Source of the DNA: Gaertneriomyces semiglobifer
Taxonomy: Eukaryota; Chytridiomycota; Chytridiomycetes; Spizellomycetales; Spizellomycetaceae
Reading direction: 5' to 3'
Assembly: GCA_025558075.1 (NCBI GenBank)
Contig: JAHLKF010000004.1
Location: 868,001 to 932,000 of the forward strand
DNA length: 64,000 nt
Below are positions 35,951 to 45,712 of this stretch, piece after piece. Within the stretch, counting starts at the first letter, position 1. Each line of letters opens with the position of its first letter. The notes under the pieces were generated by a model. It was given only the letters and a program-made list of their open reading frames with translations, was not told the origin of the DNA and did not search any database. Position numbers and translations under genes: made by a program.

Positions 35951-37180
35951 TTAGGCGCTGGAAGCACCTGCCGTCGAAACGGACTCTTCATCTGTCGTGA
36001 CCTCTTTGTTTGCAGCCTGCTGCTTGAGCCCATGCCAGGCACTGGCAAGGAACTCTTCCGCTTCTTGAGGAGTAACGCCGCGGAAGCGTGCTTCCGCTTT
36101 GACTCGTTTGGACCAATCCAGTCCACAAGCCTACAGGACGGAGTGTTCAAATAAGCAAGATGTTCAACCTCAAAAAATAGAAAGAAAGACGCTACTTACG
36201 TTGCATAGTGTGCGTGGGCCATCAGGGCCTCGTCGCCACTGACCAGTTTTCGTTGTCTGGCACATCTGACATCGACCGGGTGCCGATGTACTCTGACGAA
36301 TCTTCCTGTCGCGTTCTTCGGCGTGCAGTTTTCGCTGCTCGATTTTGCTGAGAATCTTTTCGGGAAGTGCTGCACTTGAGCTTGGCGATCCAGGATAAGC
36401 AGGGGCCGGTGTACGGAATGTGCTAGGTGTCGGCTTTGGTTTCGGTGGAGATCGTCGAATGGTGGGTACACTGGGTGCGGGTGTTGCCGATGGAGAAAAC
36501 GGGATCTTTTCCTTACGGATGCGCCTCTCGCGGCCATCTGCTTGCGTTGGCCCGCGGTACGGGTCCATCTCGGTTTCACGACGCTTACGTGCAGCCTTCT
36601 GTTCTTTTATCGCTCGCATGCGCTGGCGGTATGCTTCGGTGATCGGGTCAATGACTTTTTGCTTGGGGAGCTCGGGTTGATGTTGCGTCTTTTGCTTTGT
36701 TTGAGACTTCATTTGTTTTTTCTCTTTCGTCAGAGGAGGAAACCGGTAGTTGGGCATGATCTGTTGCTCCGGATGCGTTCTCATGTAAAGCAATAGCTCG
36801 GGCGCGGTGATCTCGTGCACTTCGACCTTGAGAGTAAACGGCTCGAATGGCTCGTTCATACCTGTTGACGTGGACGATGGTGATGTTGGGTTTCTCCTGA
36901 TCTTGCCGAAAGATGCGCGGTTCTTCATAGCAGGTTTTTGTACGGCACCCGTGCGTTTGGTATGCGGACCAAGTACATCGTGTTCTTCTTTCCAGCTAAC
37001 ACGGCGCTTCATCTCCCGCCCTGACGACGACGATGGACCGGCAATCGCGCTGGTGCTGGATGTCGACGCGCGTCCACTGACTGGTGGGTCATTCGGTATC
37101 AGATTGAAGGTGAACGTCACTCCAGCCATCTCTCTGATGGCTTTGGAAGACACTGGCGTGCCTTTACGCTTGGCAGGCAT
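35951..37180 (-). CDS. GATA zinc-finger transcription factor (type IVb, C-terminal finger)
   Basis: DNA-binding protein of 386 residues. Exons 36200-37180 and 35951-36130; the 69-nt intron cuts the zinc finger between the third cysteine and Ala-Cys, so either exon alone would miss it. Rejoined, the finger reads CQMCQTTKTGQWRRGPDGP, then RTLCNACG, then LDWSKRVK, a C-x2-C-x18-C-x2-C spacing (fungal/plant type IVb rather than the x17 animal type), near residues 302-330. The rest is Ser/Pro/Lys-rich with several basic stretches (KEQKAARKRRE) suitable as nuclear localisation signals. There is one finger only and no PAS or LOV domain. The upstream region has four HGATAR sites within 600 bp, so self-regulation is possible. 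Biological role cannot be inferred. Confidence 0.9.
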
Positions 37181-38521
37181 CGTGATCTACAGGTAACAAG
37201 GACTGCGGCGTTGGTATGTAAACGTAGATAACGGTGGGCGAGAGGTTGGAGCAATTGGAGGTGTCGACAGACACCAGTAGGTAGTGTAACGTGAGATTTG
37301 ATAGCGTCTGATCTGGTACTTTTGGCCGCAGAAACTAGTGTAAAGCGTTGAAAGTGTCGAGGTAGATGCGATCGCGAGGGTGGTAGTGGTTCCTTATATG
37401 CGTGATTTGAGGTAGCCCTTTATCTCTGAATGTTTATATGTATATGCGAGGGAGGCGCCAAGATCGCAGGGTGAGCTTGTCAAGATCTGCTTTATTGTTC
37501 GGTACGTGACTGATCAGATGTCGGTTTTCTGGTGACAATGCGCTGATTGATCGTAAGTACTGCGACGACGTCAGTGCAGTATCAGGTATCGAGATCTAAA
37601 CTGCTGAATGTATATATCGTTGTGAATATGCGGACAGATAATCAGAATGGGGCCCCCGGGAAATGGATGCCCTGTGATGCGTTTATATGCGTAGTGTGCC
37701 GTGTGATCTGGGGTCAAGATCCTCTCACTGCCTCCCTCGAACCTTCTTGTGATTTATCACCTGGTCCGGTTCAACTTCTGCGCACCGGGTTTGACCTCTA
37801 TTTTTGGATATGTGTGAATGGTCAGGTTATTGTGCCAGAGGCACTTGTTTCCAAAAATTGAATGAAAGGTCCCAGTTGCAGAGATCTGGGCAGAGGGAAA
37901 GTGCGTAACACACACGGGCGCAGGAAATACGGTCTCCGCTTCAGGTTGCAATTGATCTTTATTACACAATTTTATAAACAACTTGGCGAACACTCCTCCG
38001 ATGACCCCCAGCGTCCATACATTGAAACAATTGCAATACATATTCTCTGCTGCTGATACGGCAGCTGTGAATTTCGACATTCTCAATCAGTTATTACTAC
38101 CTATACCGCACACGCCATCAAAAAGTGCTCATCACTGTCAACGTCAATCAGAGATCTCTGACCAACACAAAGGGAAATGCAAATGATGGTCAAGTCACGC
38201 TCAGATTTCGACACGCAGGCGCAACACAATCTCCGCCCGAGTCGGGGCTTAGGTAACAACTGATAACATAATATAGCCCTAACACCGTGTTCAACCACGC
38301 GGTCGCGTTAAATTACGATCACGTGATCTGCGAGGACGCGACAGGTCACAACAGAGTCCTGAGTATATCTCTTTGTCCCCTTGATGCGTTAGGCGCTCGT
38401 CCGTTCTCATCCTCAACAACTGTATATTGACCACGAGTAACAGACGACCACTGGCATTTACGGTGGAACAGTGAAATAACAAACATCAAGCAATCTCTCG
38501 TGTGTGTTTTCTCCAAGAAAA
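37181..38521. other. 1.3 kb divergent promoter region (GATA factor / histone H1)
   Basis: Shared upstream region. Holds AGATAA on the plus strand at about 37226 and 37637, and its complement TTATCT at 37420 and TTATCA at 37754. These are candidate sites for the GATA factor encoded next door. Open frames of 60-110 codons occur but none is supported. A stretch of CT-rich sequence precedes the H1 start. Confidence 0.5.
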
Positions 38522-39381
38522 ATGGCTCCTGCGAAATCCCCAACGAAGAAGAGGCAAGTCCGTAAGCAGGCATCTCATCCTCAGTACAAAGAGATGGTCG
38601 CGCAGGCCATCATTAACCTGGTATGTTATTGTTGAACATAAAGCGTTTTGCGGACTGTTGCTCACTACGGTCGTTATTTAGAAAGAAAGAAGTGGTTCTT
38701 CCCGTACCATGATCAAAAAGTATATCCACTCGAACTTCTCTGGTCTCACTGACAGTGCCGACAAGCTGATCAAGGCTGCCATTAAGAAGGGTGTTGAAGT
38801 GCGTCAAACTGATATTCGACCGTTTCGGAGCGATCCATATTAAAGGGCTGACGTGTCGTTCTTCAGAGTGGCGAATTTGTGCAGCCTAAAGGACCGTCGG
38901 GTACGGTCAAGCTTGCAGATCCCGACAAAAAGGTGCGAAAAGGATTTACGGAGCTGTCAGATCCCCTGTATCTCATTTTTCGCGTTGATAGGCCGCCAAG
39001 GCATCGGAGAAGAAAGATGAGAGGAAAGCTTCGGACAAGAAGGCCGCCGCATCTACTGGATCTAGAGCCAAAACCACCTCAAAGAGAAGCACTTCAAAGG
39101 CTGCTTCGACACCCACCGCCAAGGTATTTTTGTGACATTCGACATTGGTGCTGCAGGGGATTTCGTGGTAACACAGTTTCTGCGCAATGTAGGCAACAGC
39201 TACTAAGAAGTCGGCCGCGACCAAGAAGGCTGCCCCTAAGAAAGCAGTCGCAAAGAAGGCTGCTCCAAAGAAAGCTGTTCCGAAGAAGACTACGGCAGCT
39301 AAAGTGGCGCAGAAGAAGGAGGTTGTTAAGAAGCCAGCAGGAAGGCAGACGAGGACTGCCCTCAAGGCTGCGTCAGCTTGA
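38522..39381 (+). CDS. Linker histone H1
   Basis: Nuclear linker histone of 200 residues. Five exons, all phase 0: 38522-38620, 38682-38798, 38867-38932, 38992-39123, 39193-39381; introns 59-69 nt. The globular winged-helix domain spans about residues 18-95: ASHPQYKEMVAQAIINL, KERSGSSRTMIKKYI, LIKAAIKKGVESGEF, then the basic wing QPKGPSGTVKLAD. The C-terminal half is a Lys/Ala/Pro-rich tail with repeats of the AAPKKAVAKK and TKKSA type. A four-intron H1 gene implies polyadenylated, replication-independent expression. Single globular domain, unlike the two-domain Hho1 of budding yeast. Confidence 0.96.
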
Positions 39382-41158
39382 GATTCGCGTCTTTTTGGAC
39401 GATATGGACATCTTTCTAGTTGGTTTTCTTTTGAAGTGTGTTAGTGCGCTGTTTTGAATGCTTCGGACTCGATCCGTAGGCTGGTGTTTGTTTCAACACC
39501 ACCGCACGCAAGCAGAAAGTGCGTATGTAAGAAACAATAGTGGAATCGAATGAAAGAAAAGTCGAGTGCGCAGTGCCATGTAAATCAATCTTGTTGATTT
39601 GTTCTCTGGGCGGCCGTATGGTTGACTGCAAAAAGGTTTTGCTCGAACCGGCTGGCGGGGCATTATTAATAACGGTGGGAAGGTTGATTATTCCATGTTG
39701 TACACACAAAGCAAGTGTGTGTTGATCCACGCGCTGATCTCGCGACGCTGTTGTTGGCTCATGTTGTGACACATGCGGACCGCTTGCGACCCACTTTCTT
39801 TCGCTTAATTCTCGGGCTGCCAATGCCAATTGTCAAACGATAACGGCCAGGGAAGGGCAAGGGCAAGATCAAAGAGACCGCCCCTTTTGAATTTGGCGCA
39901 ATATATACAGCAACGCGGCGACGGGAAGGACCGGTACGCCCCTCTTTCCCATTCAAACCAACCTTTTATAACGCGGTAAAGGCGGGTGGAATAATAATGA
40001 TATGAGATAACGCCCGCGATGGCAGAGATGGTGGCGTGATGCATGTGTGGTTGAATTTTGAAGGTTTCTCTCCAGATCCAAGAAGAAGGAATGAGAAAGA
40101 AGAACCCGTGTCGATCTGTTCTTGTGCACCTCGATTTCAGCTTCATGGTCCTGAGTCATGCTGGAAGTTTTGTGGAAATTAAAACTGCGGGGGACAATCC
40201 GTGATCCGGCTTTTTGCTCGTCGTGCAATTGCTGCCAGAAAGAACCAAATTAAACAACAACAAGTGGCAGTTGCTTTGCAGCAGCACAGGTTGATTGATG
40301 AGAGCGGCCTTTTCTCATCGTCCAGATCCAGCGTATTTTGTAGTAGTTTCCTTATCCGAAATCATTACACCGACATGGTCAAAGGCGCTCCCCGGTTTCC
40401 TTTGAACACGCGTCCTGCCGATCGTTTTATATTCCCCATCCCCTTTCCGCGTTATTATTCTGCTGCATGGCGGGCTTCTCGCTCTATTATAGATGTTATT
40501 ATACTACCCCACCCTGGTGCGAGACCATCATTCCGCCCGGGTGGACAAGCGTGGCCGCCCAGTGTGTATGGTGTGTGTACTTTGATTGGGAGATGGATTG
40601 CCCCGTTTTCCGAACAATGGCTTTTGGAACGGATGGAATGTACGAGATACCGGCCGTTAATCGTCGCCAGTCCCTTCCCTAATGCAAGAACAAGGCTTGC
40701 CCGTAAAAAAGGACAAGCCATTCTTGCAAAGAATCCATGCTACCCCGCCTTGGTTTTTATTAGTCCGCTATCGTTGTTTGTGGCCTTTACCAAGGTTGCA
40801 ACGGCCGCTTCCCCAATTCCCGACGTCGCTGCTTGCTGCTGCTCGGGTGCACACTTGTGTCCTGAATGAACCCTTTTCGCTAATTACTCCCTCCCCTCCC
40901 CGGCCCGCCTGTCCACCGTTATATATACCAGCTCATACCTATTGGGCCACCACAAGAGGTTCCATAACCCTTGCACAAATTCCTATAACCCAGTAGATCC
41001 TACGATACCCCCACCCATTTTGCTAGTCCCTTCTATTCAGGCTCCCCATCAGGCGCCGATGTCGACGTGCCCATAGCTAGCTCGATCCAAAACCTAGGTC
41101 TGCACGTAACATACACGTCGATCTTCAGCAGCTCACCCAAAGGGAGTGGAGAAATCGC
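39382..41158. other. 1.8 kb upstream region of the C2H2 factor, no supported gene
   Basis: Few stop codons in several frames because of local base composition, so frames of up to 222 codons occur (for example 40201-40869). They overlap one another on both strands, have no motifs, and have poor starts. A TATA-like box at 40920-40927 and a CCTATTGGG (inverted CCAAT) at about 40947 mark the likely core promoter of the C2H2 gene. AT-rich sequence just past H1 should hold its 3' end. Confidence 0.5.
40920..40927 (+). promoter_or_regulatory. Candidate TATA box of the C2H2 factor gene
   Basis: TATATATA 231 bp upstream of the ATG at 41159, followed by an inverted CCAAT element and a C-rich leader. 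Best core-promoter match in this region. Confidence 0.45.
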
Positions 41159-43000
41159 ATGGCGGCGAATTCGACAAAAGTTCACTCCAGTGCCAATTCG
41201 TTGCTGGCGGTATGCGCTCCGCAGAATCCATACCCGAGCCCGCTCATTGTGGATGAGAACCACTCTCAAGGTGTGAAGCCAGTCGCTCTCAGCGACTGTA
41301 AAGCCGCCAACTCCGATGTTACCCAGCACGCTGGCAAACCCAAAAAGTTTGTATGTACGGTTGCCGGCTGTAACAAGAGCTTTGGGATGAGGTATGTGAA
41401 CAAGCGCCGTAGTTGGTGTTCCAAGGCCGCCCTTATTTACCGCTCGCATAATCAGTGGGCACTACAAACGCCATCTCAAGTCCCATGCTCCAGTCAAGCC
41501 TTTCAGTTGTGCCGTTGAAGGATGTACAAGCCGTTTCACCCGGCAGGACAACATGATGGCAGTAAGTGCTGATGCGATGCATCCATGTCACCACCTTGTC
41601 TCATCATATTCGGTTGTACCCAGCATTACCGAATGCATCGAAGTCGCGTGCAGGCACAAGAATCAGCATATCATCCAAAGCCTTGCGATGACACTTCTGT
41701 TATCTCCAGTTTCTCTGGATCTTCGTTCACGTCGGGTACTTCTATCCGTGATCAATCCGGACCGTGGCGCGCAGAATCCGCAGCATCATCGGCGTCCGTT
41801 CGAACTGAGGAAGCCGAACGTGCTTCACCATTGCAGATGACCCGGCGGCCGCCAGACGCTATGCTGCTGGAGAATCTCATGCATCCCCACGATCGCGGCT
41901 CGGATACGGATACAGATGATGAGAATGAGGACCGAGTTGAGTGGGGATTGTGGAGTAACAAATCCGGCGATCAAAGCCGAGATGGTAGTCCAGCACGCTC
42001 ACCTTCCATGTCCATGAGTAGATCGCCGTCACGTTCTCCTCCACGGCTACTGGATCTGTCCGTTCCGTTGCCCAAAATACCACGCTGTCCGACAGAACAA
42101 ACTTCACAATCTGAGCCGCCTTCACAATGCCCAATGCCAATTGCGTCGCCGATGACGGCGCCTCCACCTCCTCATTATTATCAGCCGCCACCATATCCAC
42201 CCAGGCATTGTGTTTGTGGCGCCTATCCGCCGAATTTACGTTCACCGTACCCGTATTCGTTCCCTGGAGCGCCTTCTCCGCCAGTGCATACGCCGGGCGG
42301 TTCGACCTATTACAGTGCATACCCCGACGCAGAGCGCCGCGATTACCCTTACTATCACCACCATAGCTGCTCCTATCCGACTTGCGGCTACTCTCCATAT
42401 CCAGCGTACTCTCCACATCCCGCGTCTACGGCGCACCAAACACAACCACAGGTGGACTACTTCTCCTTCACTCCACACACATTCTCTTATCCGCCGCCGT
42501 GCGGTCCTGCGCCCTCAACCGAAATCGGTGTAGGATACGAATCTCAAGCAGTCACCACATTACCAACCCCACCTACCACGGTGTGTAGCTATGGAACACC
42601 TGACCCACACGATCAGCAATATACCATGCACTACTCTCCAGCAGCAGAGAGTGCCTCTGCTTCGGAAAAGTCGTCTACGGGCATGGCACCGCGCGATCGC
42701 GAGCCTAACGGAACTACAGCGTTGATGCGGCATCATTTCCATAGCCACATGAAATGTACACAGCCTCACTATATGCCCAATCATACTCATCTGCCTCCGT
42801 GTGCCCCACCGTCTGGCCCGCACCCGGCTCGCCCAGCAGTCCCATCGCACCCGCCGTATCGAGCTGCCTCCGAGTACAACCCCAGCGCGGGGTCAAGCTA
42901 TGGTGCTGCAACTAGGCCGCCCTCAATCCCGCCCCATCATCCCTTTCAGAGCACCCAAACCAGTGGATATCCTAGACATCATCGACCTTCAGGGCACTGA
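41159..43000 (+). CDS. C2H2 zinc-finger transcription factor (two fingers)
   Basis: 571 residues in three exons: 41159-41391, 41456-41561 and 41624-43000; introns 64 and 62 nt. Both introns interrupt fingers. Rejoined, finger 1 is FVCTVAGCNKSFGMSGHYKR then HLKSH (residues about 64-88) and finger 2 is FSCAVEGCTSRFTRQDNMMA then HYRMH (about 95-120). The second finger resembles the RQDNMxxHYRTH helix common in fungal stress and development regulators, but I cannot name an ortholog. The rest is disordered: Ser-rich stretches, an acidic patch SDTDTDDENEDR, and a long Pro/Tyr/His/Ser-rich region (for example PPPPHYYQPPPYPP) likely to act in activation. The last 60 residues are Pro/His/Ser-rich. Regulated genes unknown. 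Confidence 0.9.
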
Positions 43001-43347
43001 TGATTGCTGTAATGACGCCGGCACGACGATACCACCATACCCAATGTATCTTTTCTGCGCTCTTGACCCTTTCAGTGTTAGTACTGAGTGGAGTTCTGAG
43101 AAAGCTAGACCATTTCAAATTTGGGTCACTCCATTAGAAGGACGCAATCCATTTAGATATTTGTTTCCGAATGACAGTTAAAGCAAATAATGAATTATAA
43201 TATGTTGCAAGTCTTAAGAAATCTGTTCCTGTCCAAGGAGCGACCACTTTTGAGCTATGAGCGCGATGGCACCAGATCCAGTCGTTATGTAGATTACTAG
43301 CGTGACAACATTTATAATTTAAGAGCGGTTGCCCAGCACATCAGGCA
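43001..43347. other. Intergenic region with no gene seen
   Basis: 350 bp between the C2H2 factor and MutY, both on plus. An open stretch at 42801-43181 is an out-of-frame extension over the C2H2 end and has no support. It presumably holds the C2H2 3' end and the MutY promoter. Confidence 0.45.
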
Positions 43348-44895
43348 ATGTCGCATCCCGTCTCCTATCACCAATTCTCTGAAGTGGAAAAGAGCATCTT
43401 ACATTCATCCCTACTCCGATGGTACGACAGTTCTCAACGTTCCATGCCATGGCGCAAACCGCCACTCCCAAGTTCCACTTTCAGAGCCGATTTGGGCCAG
43501 CGTGCTTACGAAGTATGGATTTCGGAAATCATGTTGCAACAAACGCAGGTGTCAACGGTCATTCCATATTATAACACTTGGATGTCCAAATGGCCAACTG
43601 TATGGGATCTAGCGAGCGCAGACATGGAAGATATCAACAAGGTCTGGAGCGGACTGGGGTACTATAACAGAGCCCGGCGATTACATGAGGCTGCAAAACT
43701 CATAGTGAACGATTATGACGGGTTGTTACCCAACGACGAGGAAGAGATGGAAAGGGTTGTTCCTGGAGTTGGACCGTATACAGCTCGTGCTATCGCGTCG
43801 ATAGCGTACGGGATACCGACGGGGGTGGTTGATGGAAATGTCATTCGTGTGCTATCCAGACTACGAGCATTCGGCGCTGATCCGAAAGCGAAGAGTAGCG
43901 TTGAGTGGTATTGGACAATGGTTGCTAGGGTGGTTCACCATGAACGACCAGGAGACTGGAATCAAGCCTTGATGGAATTGGGTGCGACGGTTTGCACGGT
44001 GGTGCCAAAATGCGGAGAATGTCCTGTAAAAGAGGTTTGCTTGGGATATCAAGAGGGCATAGAGGCTCCAAAGGTACCTCCGCCAATAGAAGATGCATGT
44101 ACGTTGTGTTCACCTGATATTGAAGATTGTAAGCGAGGCCCGACACGGTACCCCGGAAAGACAAAAAAGAAAGCTCCCAAGGAAGAGGATTGTCTCGTTT
44201 GGATTATTGAGAGAAAATTGCCGTCTAGCGAAGAGAGTGTTTTTTGCGTGATGCAGAACCCGGCAAAAGGGCTGCTTGCGAATCTGTGGGACTTCCCACA
44301 CGTCTGCGTCGACAGATCTGCTGCGAGCGTTGATGATGATCAGCAACCTGAATCGGTTACCGGAGATCTATCGAAGAAAGAACCGACATACGAGGAGAGG
44401 AAGAGGGTGGCAGATAGGTGGATAAAGGAGCGGTTCGGTTCTTCGGTAGAAGTTCGCGATCGCCGGGACCTCGGCACTGTCATGCACCTGTTTTCTCACA
44501 TACGACGGACGATGTTTGTTGAATATGTTGAAGTTTTTGAGGACATGCTCGAGTCTGTAGATATTGTAGAACAGGCACAAGGCCTTGAGGAAATTGATGA
44601 TTGTCCTGCACCAAAGCGTCGAGTAACCCGCTCGAAGATACAGGGGAATGCCGACCCCAACGCGGGACGCCGCCCAATACGTTGGCTCACTGGCAACGCC
44701 CTGCTCTCGGAATCTGCTGTTCCGACCACGCTCAAGAAAGCGCTAGCTCTATTGCATAACACGGATGAATCAAAGAAAACTGGCAAACGAAAAGCCGGTG
44801 GCCACGCGAGCAAACCGCGTAAATCGAAGAAAGCCACTTCGGATCGCAAACAGCCAACAATATCCGGGTTTTTCATTGCCAAGAACCGTAGTTGA
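43348..44895 (+). CDS. A/G-specific adenine DNA glycosylase (MutY/MYH)
   Basis: Base-excision repair enzyme that removes adenine paired with 8-oxoguanine. One intronless frame of 515 residues. Seen in order: PWRKP, AYEVWISEIMLQQTQVSTVI with the catalytic Glu, the helix-hairpin-helix VVPGVGPYTARAIASIAYG, PTGVVDGNVIRVLSRL with the catalytic Asp, the iron-sulfur loop CTVVPKCGECPVKEVC, and a C-terminal NUDIX-like 8-oxoG recognition domain with GLLANLWDFPHV and the MHLFSHIRRT loop (Phe-Ser-His). The cluster loop is C-x5-C-x2-C-x5-C, one residue shorter than the usual x6. The tail ends KQPTISGFF, a consensus PCNA-interacting box preceded by Lys/Arg-rich nuclear targeting sequence. Convergent with PSMG4. 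Confidence 0.97.
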   Translation: MSHPVSYHQFSEVEKSILHSSLLRWYDSSQRSMPWRKPPLPSSTFRADLGQRAYEVWISEIMLQQTQVSTVIPYYNTWMSKWPTVWDLASADMEDINKVWSGLGYYNRARRLHEAAKLIVNDYDGLLPNDEEEMERVVPGVGPYTARAIASIAYGIPTGVVDGNVIRVLSRLRAFGADPKAKSSVEWYWTMVARVVHHERPGDWNQALMELGATVCTVVPKCGECPVKEVCLGYQEGIEAPKVPPPIEDACTLCSPDIEDCKRGPTRYPGKTKKKAPKEEDCLVWIIERKLPSSEESVFCVMQNPAKGLLANLWDFPHVCVDRSAASVDDDQQPESVTGDLSKKEPTYEERKRVADRWIKERFGSSVEVRDRRDLGTVMHLFSHIRRTMFVEYVEVFEDMLESVDIVEQAQGLEEIDDCPAPKRRVTRSKIQGNADPNAGRRPIRWLTGNALLSESAVPTTLKKALALLHNTDESKKTGKRKAGGHASKPRKSKKATSDRKQPTISGFFIAKNRS

Positions 44896-45066
44896 ATCGC
44901 GAAACACCCATAACCGGCGGTAGAAGACCGCCGTAGTATGATATACAGCACTTTGGTGTAGCTCGATTTCAGAAACCCCAGTGGCTTAATTTGTGAAATA
45001 GTTATCTAGCTATGTACAGTAATAGACCCGAGCAATAGACTTGAGCAGAACAAGTATGGCGTGGAA

Positions 45067-45548
45067 TTATCGTGCAACGACTTCCGCATCCATTCCTAGG
45101 GCCTCTTTGATCAAACCAGCCGTCCGCCCTTCAACAACTCGCACTAACCCCTCATCATTGCTCGGTATATCCATCGAGACAAAGAATTGCATGTTATGCT
45201 TGGATGCTAGACGCTTAGCTAATCGTTCACATGTATCCGAAGCTGTGGGGATCAGTTGTGTAGAAGTTGCAGTTTTGTCCTAATATTGAGGAAGAAACTC
45301 GTCAGTGTTGCCGCTCCTTACCAAAAAGAACGGTTGAGCCCGAACGGACATACGTATTTCGTTGGGATTGCCATGGATAGGCCACCAAGTCGTCCGGTTA
45401 CTTCTGAGGATGATGCTTGGTGCGACTCGGGTTTGGACGATCCTACCCATACCAGCACGGACGACGACATGACCGTGATCTGGAAGTAAAGCGGCGTTTC
45501 TTCATGGACCTCGGTGGTCTGATAGACTTTTATTTGGGATGAAGTCAT
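45067..45548 (-). CDS. Proteasome assembly chaperone 4 (PSMG4/Poc4-like)
   Basis: Small chaperone that helps build the 20S proteasome alpha ring. Two exons, 45354-45548 and 45067-45279, joined by a 74-nt intron (GTATGT...ATTAG), give 135 residues. Order of features matches human PSMG4: LYFQITVMSSSVLVWVGSS, GGLSMAIPTKY, then SDTCERLAKRLASKHNMQF (compare the DTTSTGLAQRLARKTNKQ segment of the human protein) and FFVSMDIPSNDE, ending in the charged helix GLIKEALGM. Easy to miss because both exons are short. It diverges from the flavoprotein gene with 164 bp between starts. Confidence 0.85.
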
Positions 45549-45712
45549 TGTTGATCGACAGCTATTCTCCGTTTGCAGGACATGTAACAGCGTTTTCGGT
45601 TTTCGGGATCTGACAGAAGTTTGTTTTGTTTCCACGCGTTGTGGTCCCAAAAGGCGTACATGACAAGTAGATCATCGCAAAGCACGATACGCATCAGGTT
45701 GTCATAGAAGGA

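Noticed and set aside
40201..40869. A 222-codon plus-strand frame upstream of the C2H2 gene
   Set aside because: Overlaps other long frames on both strands, has no motifs, no signal peptide and no splice context; explained by low local stop density in a long promoter region.
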